64,000 nt of DNA, from the NCBI GenBank assembly GCA_023055355.1, contig JALJCS010000024.1, forward strand, positions 8,881,501 to 8,945,500. The letters are read 5' to 3'. Position 1 is the first letter of the stretch. Each line of letters begins with the position of its first letter. The stretch is from Agelaius tricolor (lineage: Eukaryota > Chordata > Aves > Passeriformes > Icteridae). Both the position numbers and the translations under genes were made by a program. Under the pieces are notes generated by a model. It ran no database searches. It saw nothing but the letters and a program-made list of their open reading frames with translations, and was not told the origin of the DNA. Of the stretch, positions 1-12,786 are shown one piece after another.

Positions 1-644
1 AATCCCAGCACCATGGGCTGGGAGTGCTCAGCCTTCCCAGCTCCAGCAAAAATGAGTAGGAACTGAGAGTTGGATAATGGTTTTTTAAGACTGAGAAATT
101 AAGAGCAGAATTAAATGCCTTTCTGTGTTATTTGCATTTCCTGCAGCAGGAGGGGACAGGTAGACATGGGAATCACAGGCAGGATATGTTAGGATAATGT
201 GCAAAAAGCCAACACTTTGTCCCCAGTGGTTGTATAAGTGCAGGAACCAAGACATTGCTCCAGCCCAGGGAGATTTAAATGCACCAAGTCATCATGCAGT
301 GATGAAGAACTGCTTGTGCTGTTCCCCTGTCAGCTGTGTCACACTCTGCAAGGGCTGCAGCCATCACAGAAAGATCAGAAGGATACATCAATTCCTCTGG
401 ATTATCCATAGTTGTTTAATCAGACCCATAGTCCTTTAACAGAAAAGAAACTTCAATTTTCATCACAGAACATGCATGTACATTGTTTTGTTTCTTTTGT
501 TCTAATCTTCTTTTCATCTATTCATCATTATTATGAATATACTTTCTTTAAAGAAGAGTTCTGCAGTTCTGAATATAAAGTAGAAAGTATTGCACGTGTG
601 ACTACTTGGAGGAAACTCAATATAGGCTTTTCACTCTTTATTAG
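1..644 (+). other. AFAP1: AFAP1 intron (partial)
   Basis: AT-rich intronic sequence ending in a pyrimidine-rich acceptor (ttcactctttattag) just before the exon at 645. I looked for the preceding AFAP1 exon, which should end near the sequence equivalent to GTSSPQ, and did not find it. No other feature is seen. Confidence 0.7.
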
Positions 645-806
645 TCTCCAATTTTCAAGCACCGAACGTTGGAAAACTCTCCCATCTCCAGCTGTGATAC
701 CAGTGATACTGAGTGCTCCATCCCTGTGAACAGTGCAGCAGCTCTGAAGAGACCTCCCTCAACAAACAACTCTCCATGTCGAGGCCATGTCCTTCGAAAA
801 GCAAAG
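645..806 (+). CDS. AFAP1: AFAP1 penultimate coding exon
   Basis: This 162-bp exon encodes 54 complete codons, starting [13 protein letters not shown] and ending RGHVLRKAK. The acceptor is the AG at 643-644 and the donor is GTGTGA at 807, so the exon is phase 0 at both ends. An acceptor at 658-659 would also be in frame, but the extra SPIFK matches the family sequence SPVFR, so the start at 645 is preferred. The segment is rich in Ser, Thr and Asp and lies after the coiled coil, in the C-terminal actin-binding region. The bird sequence differs from human in the middle ([19 protein letters not shown]), as expected for a disordered linker. Confidence 0.93.
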
Positions 807-3800
807 GTGTGAGCACTGGTGTCTTAATTGTCTTCTTCTGTGCTTTTTCATACTTTCTTACAAAGTCTTATTTAGCCTTAAGAAGAGAATATGTAAATTA
901 TTCATATTACTACATAAATACTGCTGATTTGGGGAACCTTCTGCAGAAGAGTTGGTAAGTAAGTTTGGGAGACAGATTTGACTGTACTCTGATTCCATGT
1001 TTTTCTCTGTTGCTTTTTAGATTTGATTTGCAAAGTAAGTAGTCTGTGGTGTAGACAGTCCATGTGTCCACTACTCTGTAGCAGAGAAGTGGTTAAAAGA
1101 GCACTGTTACAGTAAGTGATTAGAAATGGCACAAGATTGGATCTGACCTTTTCCAGCCACTGCAAGAACATTATAATTAATGACAATCTGTTATGCAAGT
1201 ATCTGCTCAATGTACATTTAAAATAAAAGTTGAATGACTTCAATTTTGTCTTGCAAGTACCAGGCTGAAATTTGCTGTCCTCTTGTATTGTTAAAGTTTT
1301 CTAATTTTTGTGGTTTCGTTTAAATGGGATTTGTATGACCATTCTTCTGGGCGGAATTTGCTGGCAGCATAAACATGTGGGCAACACATAACCAAGGGTG
1401 GCAGTAATAGTGCTGGGCCCAAGCTTTTGTTTATTTAGTAGTTCACTGCCAGTTGTAATTATAAACAGCAATAATCATAAACACTCATGAAAGCTATTTC
1501 CAATTTCTTCAAGTGACTTTTGTTACACGTATTCATTGATTATATACATTTCCAGTGTCTGAGCATAAGCCTGGAACCTAAGTGTAGTAGATACTGAAAA
1601 ATAAGCATCTCAAAAAATTATTTTATTATTACATTATTATAATAGAATTATTTTTCCTGATACACCATTTGTGACAGCTTTCTCACTCTTCTTCTACCCC
1701 CTTTGCGTGGACACAACTGCTTTTTCCTGCCAGTTAGCCTGATTCATTTAAATCCAACTAAGAATAATTACACTCAGCATAATAGGTTTCAGTTCTAATC
1801 AACTTTGAAGTCTGCAGCTTGTGTTTCAAACCTGAGGAAGGATTTATATGCTCTAAAGCTTATCTGTGTTTTCCAATTATAGCCTAATTTGTGCCATAAC
1901 GATATCATCTCTAACTGTACACTTTGTCTTAGATGTGGATGGCAGCTCAGCAATACTCAGGGAGTGTGGTCTAGCAGAGCACAGTGCTTGCAAATGGGAG
2001 CATGGATTTGTGCTGGACAGGCACATTAAATCCAGACATCTAATCGTTACAGCTGGAGAAACCAGAGCATTATAAAAACCTAAACATTTTTGGTGTAAAG
2101 AATACCTTCCTGGAGTACATTTTTTATGCTCAGCACATACCATACAGGAAAAGCCCTGCTGTGTTTGGTGTTGGTGTGCTTTGGATGGCACCATTAGTTG
2201 GTCAAGCTTTTTGGCAGAGGAATCTTGGATATAGGATTAGTCTAATCGAAAAGGATATGGAGCAACTAAGCATATTTTTCCCATGCTGGGAAAAATAACT
2301 CAAAGTATCCAATTCAGCTTGAATAGCTTTTCCCTAAAACCTCATGCACTAAATATTAAGAGTGAAATTTTGCTGAATTAGATAGTGCAACCCAATCTGT
2401 TCCCAGCCCATTGGCAGCCACAGCTGCCATCAGGTGCACATCTGCAGCACGCCCCACACTCAGGGGTCGCTGTACGTGTGCGGGGGTGGAATTTGGCTCT
2501 CAATTCTTTTGGCCTTTTGCAGCTGCTAGTGAGCCCAGGCCTTGTAGATGTGGTCAGGAAAGGGTGTCACACATGAGTATCCCAGAGCAGGACTTGGCTC
2601 TCCAGGCATGGATGTCAGTGCAGTTTGTGGGAGTGAAACTGATCCCAGCATCTCCAGCAGCTGGCACCTCTCCCGATGCTATGAGGGAGTTGTATAAATG
2701 TTCAAAATATCAGAATATGGTTTTTACCCCTGGTGTGTATTTGAATGCACTGAATGCCCCCCTTCTTGGCCTTTTCCTTGCATTGTGTCACAGCCAGCCT
2801 CGTGTCACAGCATGCTCACCAGGCAGCAGCTGCTGCTCTCTGTGCCTCTGTGCCCTGCACAGCTGGGACAGCAAGTTTGGAAACTCTGCCACCAGAAGCT
2901 TTCTCCTCTCAGATGCACTAACATTAGAAGGAGATACAGAGAGAAGCAGTAAGACAGATCTAGTGTTAAGAAAGAGCAGCGATTTGGGGATTGGCTGTGC
3001 AGGACACACATTATATCTACACATACATACGCATACATACATTTGAATTTTTAAACTTTACTTTTTTACAAGTGTCTTTAATTATTTTTTTTTAGAAAGT
3101 AATTATGCATATTTTTAAGAAGCCAGAAGGCATTTTAATTGCAATTTTGTCTAATCTGTACTTGGCTAGAAATGGAAACTCCAATTATAATACGGAAAAT
3201 AATATTCTGCATCAGTAGTCCTAGAGAAGTAAAAAGATTCAAAAATCCTTTCTGTACAGCAATTATTTAAACATTTCACATGTTCATTTAAATATCAAAT
3301 TAGTTTCTAAAGCCAAATTGTTATGTGCAGCAAGAAAACTGAAATTAGTACTTCTGATTTGTTTTTGAAACTACTGGGCTGGTGAATGTCAGCATCTTAC
3401 ATCTTGCTTGTGTTCAAGGACTGCAGAAGAAAAGGATCTGTCCCAGTTTCCCAGCTCCCAGTCAGGCTGTCAGTGTTGACTGAGACATTCTTTCCTTAGT
3501 GTGAGCCTGCAGGAGCAGTGGAAAGAAACAAAAAGTTCCTTTTGCACCTGCAAAAGAAGCTTCTGCTTTCAAGCCTTATTTAACACTTCAAAGAAAATCT
3601 TCTCCCAGTTGCTTAGCCAAGGATTTCCTTTATAGCCTTGGTAGCATATCTATAGAGAACACAGATTTAATAGAGTTTTTAAAGTAATCTAATTTCTACC
3701 AGTACTGTGTTTTAACTTTAGAATTACCATAATTTGAAGAATAAAACTGAATATTTAAAATACATTGAATTTTAGTAAAAGCACCATTTAAATTTTAAAA

Positions 3801-5144
3801 AAACCAAACAGAAGTTTAGAAACAAAGTAAATTATTGTCTAATGTTAAACCCAAGGATTTTTTTTTTTCTTACACTGCTAAAGCAGCCATCAACTGTGAC
3901 CTTCACTGTTATTTTACAACAGCTGAAGAGGTGTCATGGTCATACAGCTGTTGTAAGAGCCAAACTAATGCTCTTAGTGCTTTCAGCAGCAGGAACAGCT
4001 ATTTACGTGCATAAGTAATGGATTTCAGTCAGTGCTCTTAAATGTTGTGGAATGAGTGTTAAATTCAGGAATTCAGGTTGGAAGCCAAGTCAGCAGGCTG
4101 CCTGCAGAGTGTCTCTCCCTGGTGGGTCAGAGAGGAATCTGCAGCCCCAGTGCCTGGCGAGGAGCAGCTGGGGGTTCCTCCAAGGGGATTGCTGGAGCCA
4201 GAGGCCACCTCCTGTGGATCTTCAGTAGTTCCTGAGGCTGTAAGGGTGGGATTCAAGGAGGGGTGCAGTGTGGATGTCCTGAGGTGAGCCCACCCTGCTT
4301 CAGCCCTTCTGCTGCTGTGTGCTGTTAGGAGATGCTGTAGGTGACACTCGACAGCCACAAGTTTTACTGACCTGGGGGCTCAGCTGTGGCAACCTCATGA
4401 TTTTCACTTATGTGGCAGAAGAAATGGCAGTACCTTGCTCTGAGACAAATGACCAAAAGCATTATAGATTACATGTTTTGCTGTGGATGGTGTCCCTGCC
4501 CTCAGCTAACAGGTGAGGAAACTGAGGCACAGAAAGTCAAAGCAATTTCTTTAATTTGCCAGGCAATAGCTCAGTTTGGATTATCTATAAGGGAAACAAA
4601 TGCAATGCAAACTGACTTGTTTCTCTTAACCCTGTTTGTTAGTCTCTCTGCTAAGTTGCTCTTTTTAGTCATAAATTTATGTGTTTGCCATGAGTCTTAC
4701 TTACAATAAAAAAAATTGAAGAGCAGTAAAGCAATCACTTGGTGTCAGCTCTGAGAAATATTGAGGGCTTCCTGCTGTCTTGCAGCAGTCATTTAGAGAG
4801 CCTTGTGTGCTTAGATCAGCCTCTCCCTTACTCAGGGAGAGCTGAGTGCTTTACACCAGCTGTGGGGTGTCAGTTGCTCCAGAAGTCCCCTCTGCAGAAT
4901 ACAAACATGGCTTATTTGCACTGCACTAGGAAATATGTTGCTGTATGTAGTTGTGGAAGGGTGGATGCTGTGCACAGACTATCAGAACATACTTGTTAGC
5001 ATTCCCTAACTAATTTTTGGATTGAATCCAGCAAAGTTAATGAAAAAACCGTTATTGACCTCAGTTGTGGCTCAGCAGATACAATCACATCAGTGAAATA
5101 CCCTGATTGTTATAACATTTTCTGTATTTTTTTCCCCTTTCCAG
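807..5144 (+). other. AFAP1: AFAP1 last intron
   Basis: A 4.3-kb intron with donor GTGTGAGC and a strong acceptor preceded by tttttttccccttt. It contains a short CATA-type microsatellite near 3017-3045, a MIR-like fragment near 4509-4575, and a somewhat GC-richer stretch at 2390-2960. That stretch is open for 211 codons on the + strand (2411-3046) but matches no AFAP1 segment and no family I recognise. Confidence 0.85.
4509..4575. repeat. MIR-like SINE fragment
   Basis: The stretch contains ggtgaggaaactgaggcaca followed by a diverged copy of the agagaggttaagtgacttgcc part of the MIR core. Only the core region is recognisable. It is short and could be coincidence, but the first 20 bases are nearly identical to the consensus I remember. 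Confidence 0.5.
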
Positions 5145-5171
5145 GAATGGGAGATGAAAAATGGAACATAA
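5145..5171 (+). CDS. AFAP1: AFAP1 terminal coding segment with stop
   Basis: The last exon contributes only nine codons, EWEMKNGT and a TAA stop, after the acceptor cttt-ccag at 5141-5144. The human protein ends EWELKNGT, so both the exon start and the frame are fixed by homology. Another frame of the same exon is open to 5266, starting MGDEKWNIN, but it is not the AFAP1 frame and should not be annotated. Confidence 0.95.
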   Translation, partial: EWEMKNGT

Positions 5172-7137
5172 ACATAACAAAGCCACTCAATTTCCATAAA
5201 GGCCTTACCTACTACAGACCAAGACCTAGGCTGCAAAGGACTCACCTGGAAGGTCACATCAAGTGATAAAACATGAGAAGTTTTATAACTGTTAAGTTAA
5301 TGGTAGCTTGGCGCTAATTTGCCTGTATTCCCTCTACTGTATTGCTGTGTAACTACGTGTGCCCCTTTTTATTAGCTGTAACTCCTTGTTTCCAACTTCA
5401 CTGGTAGAGAAAATGAAAACCAAAAAAAAACCCCAACCATAGGAACTAAAAAGGAGCATAAAGTCACAGTTGAAAGTTTACTTTGCTGAAGCAGCAAGGA
5501 ACCAGCAGTGTTAATCATAGTGCATCAGACGGCTGGAACACTGCTGAAGACTGGTGGGAAATCCTGACTCCTGCAGGTTAAAACTGCCTTTGGAGCTCTG
5601 CCACAGAGCAGGTCTAACTCATCAGCAGAGGCTTTGCTGGTGGCTGCTCCCATGGCAAAACAAAGCTGAGGAAATGTGCTTGCAGAAGCAGCAGTGCCTG
5701 CTCAGCCCAGCAGCTCTGCAGGGCCACAAGGACTCATTGGTGAAGCATTTTTGGATACTTTTCAGACAGATGCTTTTGTCATGGGGAGATTAAAAGCTGC
5801 CAAACTTCGAGACAGATGCGTTTTTGTACGTTCTCTTTATTGCTGTTCTGAAGCACCAGTCATTTTCAAAGGTCATGTTCTTGAACTATGACTTGTTCCT
5901 GATTTTTTTAAAAGGCAAACAGGTATTTTTAGATACTGCTTCTTTTCTATACATTTTAAAGAAGAAAAAGAAAACAATTGAACTTAGTCCTCAACAGATA
6001 ACGGCAACTCAGAATGACTTATGCAGTCAGTCTTGTTTTGTTTTTTATAATATAGTATTGTTAAACTTGAGGTATAGAACACTGCTGTACTTAGTTTCCT
6101 TTGTCTGTTTTCAGACCTCAGCTATTATTTTTTGAGGAGGATGGACTGAAAAGGTAATAATTTTCAGACTCTTTTATAAACAGTTTAACAAATAATTGGG
6201 AATTTTCTCAAACAGGGGTCCATTTCTGATTGCTAGGAAATAGCATGTTGCATTTTAGTCTGTAAAATTACAAGAATCTGTTTTTCTTTGTCTCTTATCC
6301 ATGTCATTCCTGAGAAATTACATGCAGTAAATTGCCACTGAAGCCCTTCAAAATCTCAAGATTGGTTTTAAAAAATCAGAAGGGGGTTGGGGGGAGAATG
6401 TATAAATCTTCTTTTAAGTTTTCTGTTTTGGTTTTTTTAGGCCTTTGGAGAGTTTTCAATCATACTCTCAAGATTTTTTTCCTCCTCAACTGTGAGGAGT
6501 AGAAAATTAATTTTAAAAATTACCTCAAAATATGAGTAGTGTTTTAATCACAGATGTTAGGGCTGGAGTCTTGATAATCAGTTAAGACTGCAATTAAAAT
6601 CACAGAAGTTGGCAAGACAGCAGTTATCAAGGATCCCATCCCTTCGTGGCCAAGCCTGCAGATTCTCTCTTACCTTTAGGAATGGGCGTGTGCAGCTCCA
6701 GGGGGGGAACTGGGATTCTCAGCTGAGCTGGATTCCAGAGGGCTCCCTGCAGGAGCTTGTGGGATTGGAAGGCACAGATCTGTCAGAAAGACCTGACAGC
6801 TGCCAGGAGATGGGGCTGTGTCCTGTTCCCAAATGCATTTAGGGCCAGGGACCCCACTGACCTTAGCAGTGTAGAAATGGAGCCCAGCATGAAAAAAGGC
6901 TCTTTGCTTCCTGGTACCAAGGGCCACAGGAATGCAGATACAGTAGGAAAGCAAGTGTCAGTGTGGTTTTCATTGAAAACACAATTTTTTAATATTAGTT
7001 TAGGTCACTTATTAACTCTCTAACTTGAGGGCACATTCTGTACTGTGTGACTATGGACTAAACAGCATCAAATTCCCATAAATAATAGCAGAAACAAATT
7101 TGAAGCAAAAGTTCATTTAGGCTTTTTATTTCAAATT

Positions 7138-7190
7138 AAGTTATTTATTTGTATATTTCAATAAATATTTAATTTATATCTGTACATATT
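7138..7190 (+). promoter_or_regulatory. AFAP1: AU-rich element with alternative poly(A) signal and Pumilio motif
   Basis: Several ATTTA cores, an AATAAA at 7160-7165 and a TGTACATA (UGUANAUA Pumilio consensus) at 7181-7188 lie within 55 bases. This could act as a proximal poly(A) site and as an mRNA stability element. The AU-rich context makes chance matches possible. Confidence 0.45.
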
Positions 7191-8307
7191 TATAATGCAA
7201 ATTAGGCTTCTAGTCAAGGTTAGCAGTGATGTAACAGTTGCCATTAAGAAGTGGTCCCACATGAAGTAATGCAGAGTAGTCAAAAGCCAGATCACTTGTC
7301 TTGTTTACCCAATATTGGCATTGTCTCTTTCCACCCCCTTATCCAATGGTTTAAAAAAAAAAAAAAAAAGAAAGAAAAATTCCTTGGCAAGGACAGGTTT
7401 AATCCATGCCTGAGGTGGATGTGTGTCAGTCTCTGCCCAGGTAAATGGAAATTGTGTGGTTCGTGCTGCCTCCTTCAGCCCTGCTGTAGGTGCAGGTCTC
7501 CCTCAGCACCTGTGGCACCCCGAGCCCCTGTGGTGCCCCCTGATCTGAACATCTTCCACTCTTCCTCCAGCAGAGGCTCCACAAAGCCACCACCACTTCA
7601 GTCTGTTCTGTGTAACAGCCAAGGTTCTGAAAGGAAGAAAACCAAAAAACTTGGGAAATAACCTCTCTGTAGACCACTCTCAGTGCTGTGAAATGTACTC
7701 TGTTGCCTTGAATAGCACTATTGCTGCACAATTTTTTATAAAGAGCAACAGAACTTGTATTTTTCACTGTTTTTAGATGCCAGGATCACCAGGCAAACTC
7801 AGCCATAGAGCAGCATGACTTTTGTTTTAAAAGAAAACTCTCGTATTTTGAACCATTTCTATGTCTTCTAAGAAAATGTTACACTTATGCTTCCTCACCA
7901 AATGCCTGTTACTGTACCAGGTGCTTTTTTAAAATTGTTTGTTTTGTTTGGTTTTTTTTTTAAATGGGTGATGCTTTTTTTTTTTATAAAAAACCCAGAT
8001 CGTAACTTTGGGGGATCAAGGGCCTTTTTTTAATGAGATGATTGTGGCAATTTGATTTTTCAAATGGAGAATATTAATTTAGTATCAAGTTTTGTTAGAC
8101 ACTTTCAAATTAATTGGCCAAGGGTGTATGTTGTATGATAATGTTCTCATATTAAGAATGTAATTATTTCCTTATTGTATTTTTTAAAAAACAAAATCAT
8201 ATTTAAAAAAAAATCTCTGTGAAAAAAAGCATGATAGAAACATGAAAAAAAAAGGTTTTGTTTTATTTTTGTTATTGGATATGTTGGCAGTGCCCATTAT
8301 AATTGTC

Positions 8308-8315
8308 TGTAAATA
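8308..8315 (+). promoter_or_regulatory. AFAP1: Pumilio response element (TGTAAATA)
   Basis: An exact UGUANAUA match in the distal 3'UTR, about 240 bases before the poly(A) signal. It is the second such match in this UTR. Confidence 0.4.
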
Positions 8316-8550
8316 TAGCCTTTCTACTGTATTTCTCAGTGTATTTAAGTTCTTTCTGACACACATTCATGGACACTTCTGCTAAAAAAAAAAAAAAAAA
8401 GAACAAAAGTCCAAAATAGACCCACCTTCAAATGTGTGTCTTAGTAGCTTCAACTAACTTTATGCCTTTCTAGTTTATTCTTCAGAAAGTCTTGCAAAGT
8501 GTGAAAAAAGACTGGCACCTGGCAGGTGCGACAGATCCGAGACCATTATT

Positions 8551-8556
8551 AATAAA
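8551..8556 (+). terminator. AFAP1: AFAP1 distal poly(A) signal
   Basis: A canonical AATAAA is followed about 12 bases later by a CA-containing A-run and then by GT-rich sequence (gtgctgtttcttggtgtttg), the usual layout of signal, cleavage site and downstream element. Confidence 0.7.
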
Positions 8557-9287
8557 GTTACCTGTCAAAAAAAGGATTTGCAGTGCTGTTTCTTGGTGTT
8601 TGTCAGTTCCAGAAGGCCCCTAAGGTGCTGAGATGGCACCATAGCAGCTCTCCCACAACAGAGACTCAGCTGAGAACCATTCTCCCGTGCCAGTCAGTTG
8701 GAAAATGTTTGGACGTTATCTTGAGTATTTTTTGGCATCAGTTGTATCCCCATTTAACTGAGCAGTGACCTCCTGCAATGTGAATGCAGCCCAAGGACTC
8801 TCTTGGCAATGGAAATGTGGAATTTGATGTATTTAGAGCTCATAGCAGCACTTCCTGCTTGCCTGTTGCATCTGCACCAGTTTGCTTAGATGTCAATGCC
8901 ACTGGTAAATTATGCAATATGTAAAACATTAAAAATTACCTCTAAGAAATGAAAGTGGATTAAAATTAAACTGAGCTGATTACCAGGCTACTTAAAGATG
9001 AATGTAGCAATTTCTTATGGATGACTGACAGATGAGATTGAGAAGTGTAAAGCTGTAATTACTCCTTGCTGCTTTTCTTAGATTTTGCTCTTGTTCCTGT
9101 TACACCACAATTATTACCAAATTTATAAAGTAGAAAGCTTAAGTAGAATATACATTTCATTTTCCCAAACTGAGAGAAGCAATATTCTGAAGTAGCTAAT
9201 TGGGGTTTTTTCTGTAGTTACACCTCCAAGATCATAATGGAGTTTTAATAGGTAGGCCCGTGTACTGCAAAATAACAATAAAATACA

Positions 9288-9440
9288 AAAAAAAACCCCA
9301 AAACAAAACAAAACAAAAAACCAACCAACCAACCAAACAAACAAACAAATACAAAAAAAACCAAAGCAAAAAAACCCCAAACAAACAAAAATTAACCTAA
9401 AAATGCAACAGGAAAAACAAAAACAAAACCAAAAAAACCT
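9288..9440. repeat. A/C-rich simple-sequence block
   Basis: About 150 bases of CAAAA-, CCAA- and AAACAAAC-type units with almost no G or T. A 147-codon minus-strand open frame across it is an artefact, reading mostly Phe, Cys and Leu. Confidence 0.85.
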
Positions 9441-12400
9441 GCTATAATACTTATGGTCTAAAATGCAGCAAGTATCTTGAGTCTCTGTCTGATTCACAAG
9501 ACTTGCAGAAGCAAATGGCAAAAGAAAGGAAACCACCTGCATTGCTGGTGTCTCAATCATCTGCATTTGTACCTATACAACATAATCCAAATGGCTCTGA
9601 CTGCCATAAATAGATAAACTCTATGGGAGATGGTACAAGGAGCACAGCAATCCCTCCAGACAAGGAAAAATCCTTGTCATATTACAATGAAATCCAAGGG
9701 AAAAACAAAGATAAGGTCATTCCAGTGTGAAAAAAAATAACTTTGAGGAGGGGGGGGCTGTGTTAACATGTTATAAACATGGGGGAACAAAATAGTACCT
9801 GCCAATAGTCCCTGCCACTAACAGTACAAACACTGAGGGTATCTAAATCAATGGTCAGGTTCAAAAGAACTGCCCAATTCAGCTACAGAACTTGTCACAG
9901 AATTTTATTGATGCTAAAAGCTTATATGATGCTAAAAGCATAAACAATAAACAAAATTCTTGGCAGAAGGGAATTACTTAAAACTATCAAACACAAAGCT
10001 CCCTGCTTCAAAACAGCAAAGTCCAGCTCCAGGGAGGCTGGAAGTGTGTTCTGTTTATGTGTCCTTCTGTGCTTCCCCCTACTCTCCTGACATATTACTG
10101 CTGATAAATGAAGCTGTTTTCTTTCACAGAAAAATGCCTTTTTTTTACACCAGCAGTTACAAAAACATTCCCTTCTATACAGCCATGTATCTTATTCTTT
10201 TCAATTTGACTTTTAAAGCAAGAACCTGTCTTTTCAGATCAAGGTAATGCAAAATTATTCCTTCACAATTTAGATAACAAAAAAAAATCTTATCAAGGGT
10301 ATTCTTCATCAGTAATCTGATTACAAGGGAATAATTTTCCTATTAGATTTTGCAGAACCAGCAGAGTTGCAGTTACATGGTCTTGAGCTGAACATAAGCT
10401 TAATTCCTGGTTTAACTACTAATTTTTAAATAGACTGTTAATTGCTCTCACTAAATTATTCCTTAGAATTTTTACTTCTTTAGCCTGGTTTTGGCATGTA
10501 CTGCTGATTTTGAACTTTGTTTTGAAATCAGCTTTTGGTATGGTACTGTAATGGCAGGAATGGATCCTTTTATCACTTTCAAAATACAATGCACAACATT
10601 TGTACTATTTTGCTTCAGCTTTTGAAAGCCATGAGGTTTTCAAAAAGAAATGTTTCAAATGTACTGCACCAGAGTACAGTACATTTTGTCCACAGCAGCT
10701 GGACCCATAAGAAAGCAAAACGTCTTTCAAGGCATAAATCACAAAAAAAAAAAAAAAAAAATTGAAAAGAAATCAGTGTCTTAATGGAAAACAGGAAAAA
10801 ATATTGCCTGTTGTTTATGCCTCAAAAGTTTTATTAGAGAGACATGACTTATGATGATGTTGAAATCAGTTAAGCTTCAAAATAGTGTAGCAATTGATAT
10901 GACTTTGATGATGATAGCAAAGGAAACAGAAGTGAAGCAATTATTCTTTTCTTTCCACAGAAATCAGTTTCTGAAGTAAAGTAGCCCTTCAGGTTAGATA
11001 TTAGCAAATTTTATTTGGTGTCTCATTTGTGGGAACAGCTTGGCTGTGTCTGCTCTCACTCCTGACCTTCCAAATCAGGAGCTCTTCTTGGAAAGAACTA
11101 TTTGCAACATCATTAAAAGTAACTTTATAGTTTCTTTGAGTTTTGCTTTTATTTATATCAGAGCACTACATTTGGAAAATGAGATGTCATTTGAGATTCA
11201 ACAGTCTGCTTTTGTAGAGATGATGAACTGCAGTTAAAGTCTCAGCTAGGCACAGGATAGGATTAGAGAACCTAAAATGACAAATTGCAGTGTTTCCTAG
11301 CTGGGCTGCACAAGCAGGGGAAGCTCAAGCTTCATTCCTGCATCCAGCCCCACATTTAGCATGGTGTGCCACGGGGAAGGGTCAGAGTGCCCACACCACA
11401 GGGCTCCCCCAGCTGCCAGCTCCTCCAGCAGGCACCCTGGGAGAGTGCTCAGCTAGGGCAGACTGAGAAAATTCAGTTTCATCTCGTCTGAATTATTTTT
11501 CTTTTTAATTATCCATCTTTAGATCCCTCAAAATATATCCACTCTGTGAATAAATAATCCATTTGTGGTCCTATTAAAACTTCATTGCAGTCTATAAAAT
11601 TTGTATGGCTAATTAAAAAATCACTAGATAATAATTCATGGTGCTGCTTTATCCCAGTATAAGCTTTAATAAGACTTCACATTGCACATCCACAACAATT
11701 AGCAACATCTCTGTTTTTCCCTGTTGTGGGCAAGAGGCAGTGAAAAGAAACATCGAGTGTTTATTCTACCAGTGTCAGACTTTCCCTGGGAAGGCACCAA
11801 GCTACACAGCAGCAGCCACCTCTCAGCAAACCATAAACTCTATTCCAGCCTGAAAATATCTCTAAACTTTGAAGCAGGAAGGAATGCCCAGTCTGTAGGG
11901 ATGGAAGGCATTTTCTGACTTCAGCAATTCAGTGACCTTCAGCAAAGACAGAGAGCACTTGCCAGGACCATAGGAGAAAACCTTTAGGACATTAAGGCCA
12001 AGACTTTATAAAAATATACTATATAATTTTGCATTTCATTTCCAAAGACTCTAGGCAGAGTGAAATAAATATATGTAGCAGCTGGGCATGTCCAGTGGGC
12101 ATAATTCTGAGGATTTTGGTTTTGCTAGCTTTGTATATGATTGAATATAGTTTGTAGCTCAGTTTTATTTTGAGTCAAGGCCTGATCCTTACACACAGCT
12201 ACATCCAGCTTAAGGGCTAAGTGACTTGCAGACCCCTCAATTTTGCAAAGAGAATGCAGCTTCTACAGCACAGGCATCTCCTTAGGAAAAGAGTGGGGTA
12301 AAGGAAGGGCAATGAATAAAAAGAAAAGAAGAGATTGGAATAAAGGCACGGGAAGGGCAGAACACACATACCTCTGTTCTGTGGATGGCGCTCTATCACA

Positions 12401-12780
12401 GGGAGATGAATTCTTTAGCAGGACAGAAATACCCAGCCTCTGTTGCAGTGGCAGAACAGCCCTGCATGGCTTCTGTCTCACCACAGGATGTCACCCTCCA
12501 CCAGCTACACTGCAGACCCTTCCAGGAAAAGGAAAAAGGACTTTTCCCTCTTTCCCTATGAATGGAGCCGAGCTGCAGTGTAGGAGGATGGAGTGGAGTG
12601 GCTAAAGAGGAGGAGAATGAAGGTTTGCTGCAGCCTTTGAGCTCAGTGTTGCAGAGTTGAGTCGTTTGCTGCTAAATTCAGACACACAAACTCAGGGGAC
12701 TGGTTAAACCATTTCCCCTCCACAAAACCCATGAGAAGCTTCAAAAGAAAAACAAAGCAATCAATAGTTTAGAACCAAAT

Positions 12781-12786
12781 TTTATT
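12781..12786 (-). terminator. Candidate distal poly(A) signal, minus strand
   Basis: TTTATT on + reads AATAAA on -. It is followed on the - strand by T/GT-rich sequence (ttgattgctttgtttttc). The 400 bases before it (12.8-13.2 kb) are AT-rich and carry a TGTAAATA motif (13143-13150 on +), like a 3'UTR end. If real it would serve SORCS2 through a 3'UTR of about 10 kb, or an unidentified minus-strand transcript. Confidence 0.35.

Larger units (their letters stand above)
645..8570 (+). other. AFAP1: AFAP1 gene, 3' end (two coding exons and 3'UTR)
   Basis: AFAP1 is a cytoplasmic adaptor that crosslinks actin filaments and binds Src-family kinases; it carries two PH domains, a coiled coil and a C-terminal actin-binding region. 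Only the last part is here. Two exons translate to a sequence that follows the remembered human C-terminus closely: a serine-rich segment with [18 protein letters not shown], then [12 protein letters not shown], and finally EWEMKNGT before the stop (human ends EWELKNGT). The exons join in phase 0 across a 4.3-kb intron. The PH domains and coiled coil lie left of the window. The gene converges on SORCS2, the neighbour order I recall in human. Identity is strong because the final residues and the stop position both match; the 3' limit rests on one poly(A) signal. Confidence 0.93.
5172..8570 (+). other. AFAP1: AFAP1 3'UTR
   Basis: Non-coding continuation of the last exon. It has AU-rich blocks, A-tracts at about 7352-7370 and 8384-8401, two Pumilio-type motifs, an internal AATAAA at 7160 and a final AATAAA at 8551. 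Human AFAP1 also has a multi-kilobase 3'UTR as far as I recall. The cleavage position is inferred from the last signal; no transcript is available. Confidence 0.7.

Noticed and set aside
658..660. Alternative AFAP1 exon start after the AG at 658-659
   Set aside because: It is in frame, but the upstream acceptor at 643-644 adds SPIFK, which matches the family sequence SPVFR and has a better pyrimidine tract.
2411..3046. 211-codon plus-strand open frame in the AFAP1 intron
   Set aside because: Composition is Cys/Ser/Ala/Leu-rich with no domain or family resemblance, it ends in a microsatellite, and it has no convincing splice sites in the AFAP1 frame.
5154..5266. Open frame MGDEKWNIN... ending at a TGA at 5266 after a strong splice acceptor
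   Set aside because: The same exon read in the other frame gives EWEMKNGT and a stop, which matches the AFAP1 C-terminus; the longer frame is coincidental.
9123..9566. 147-codon minus-strand frame rich in Phe, Cys and Leu
   Set aside because: It is the translation of an A/C-rich simple-sequence block.
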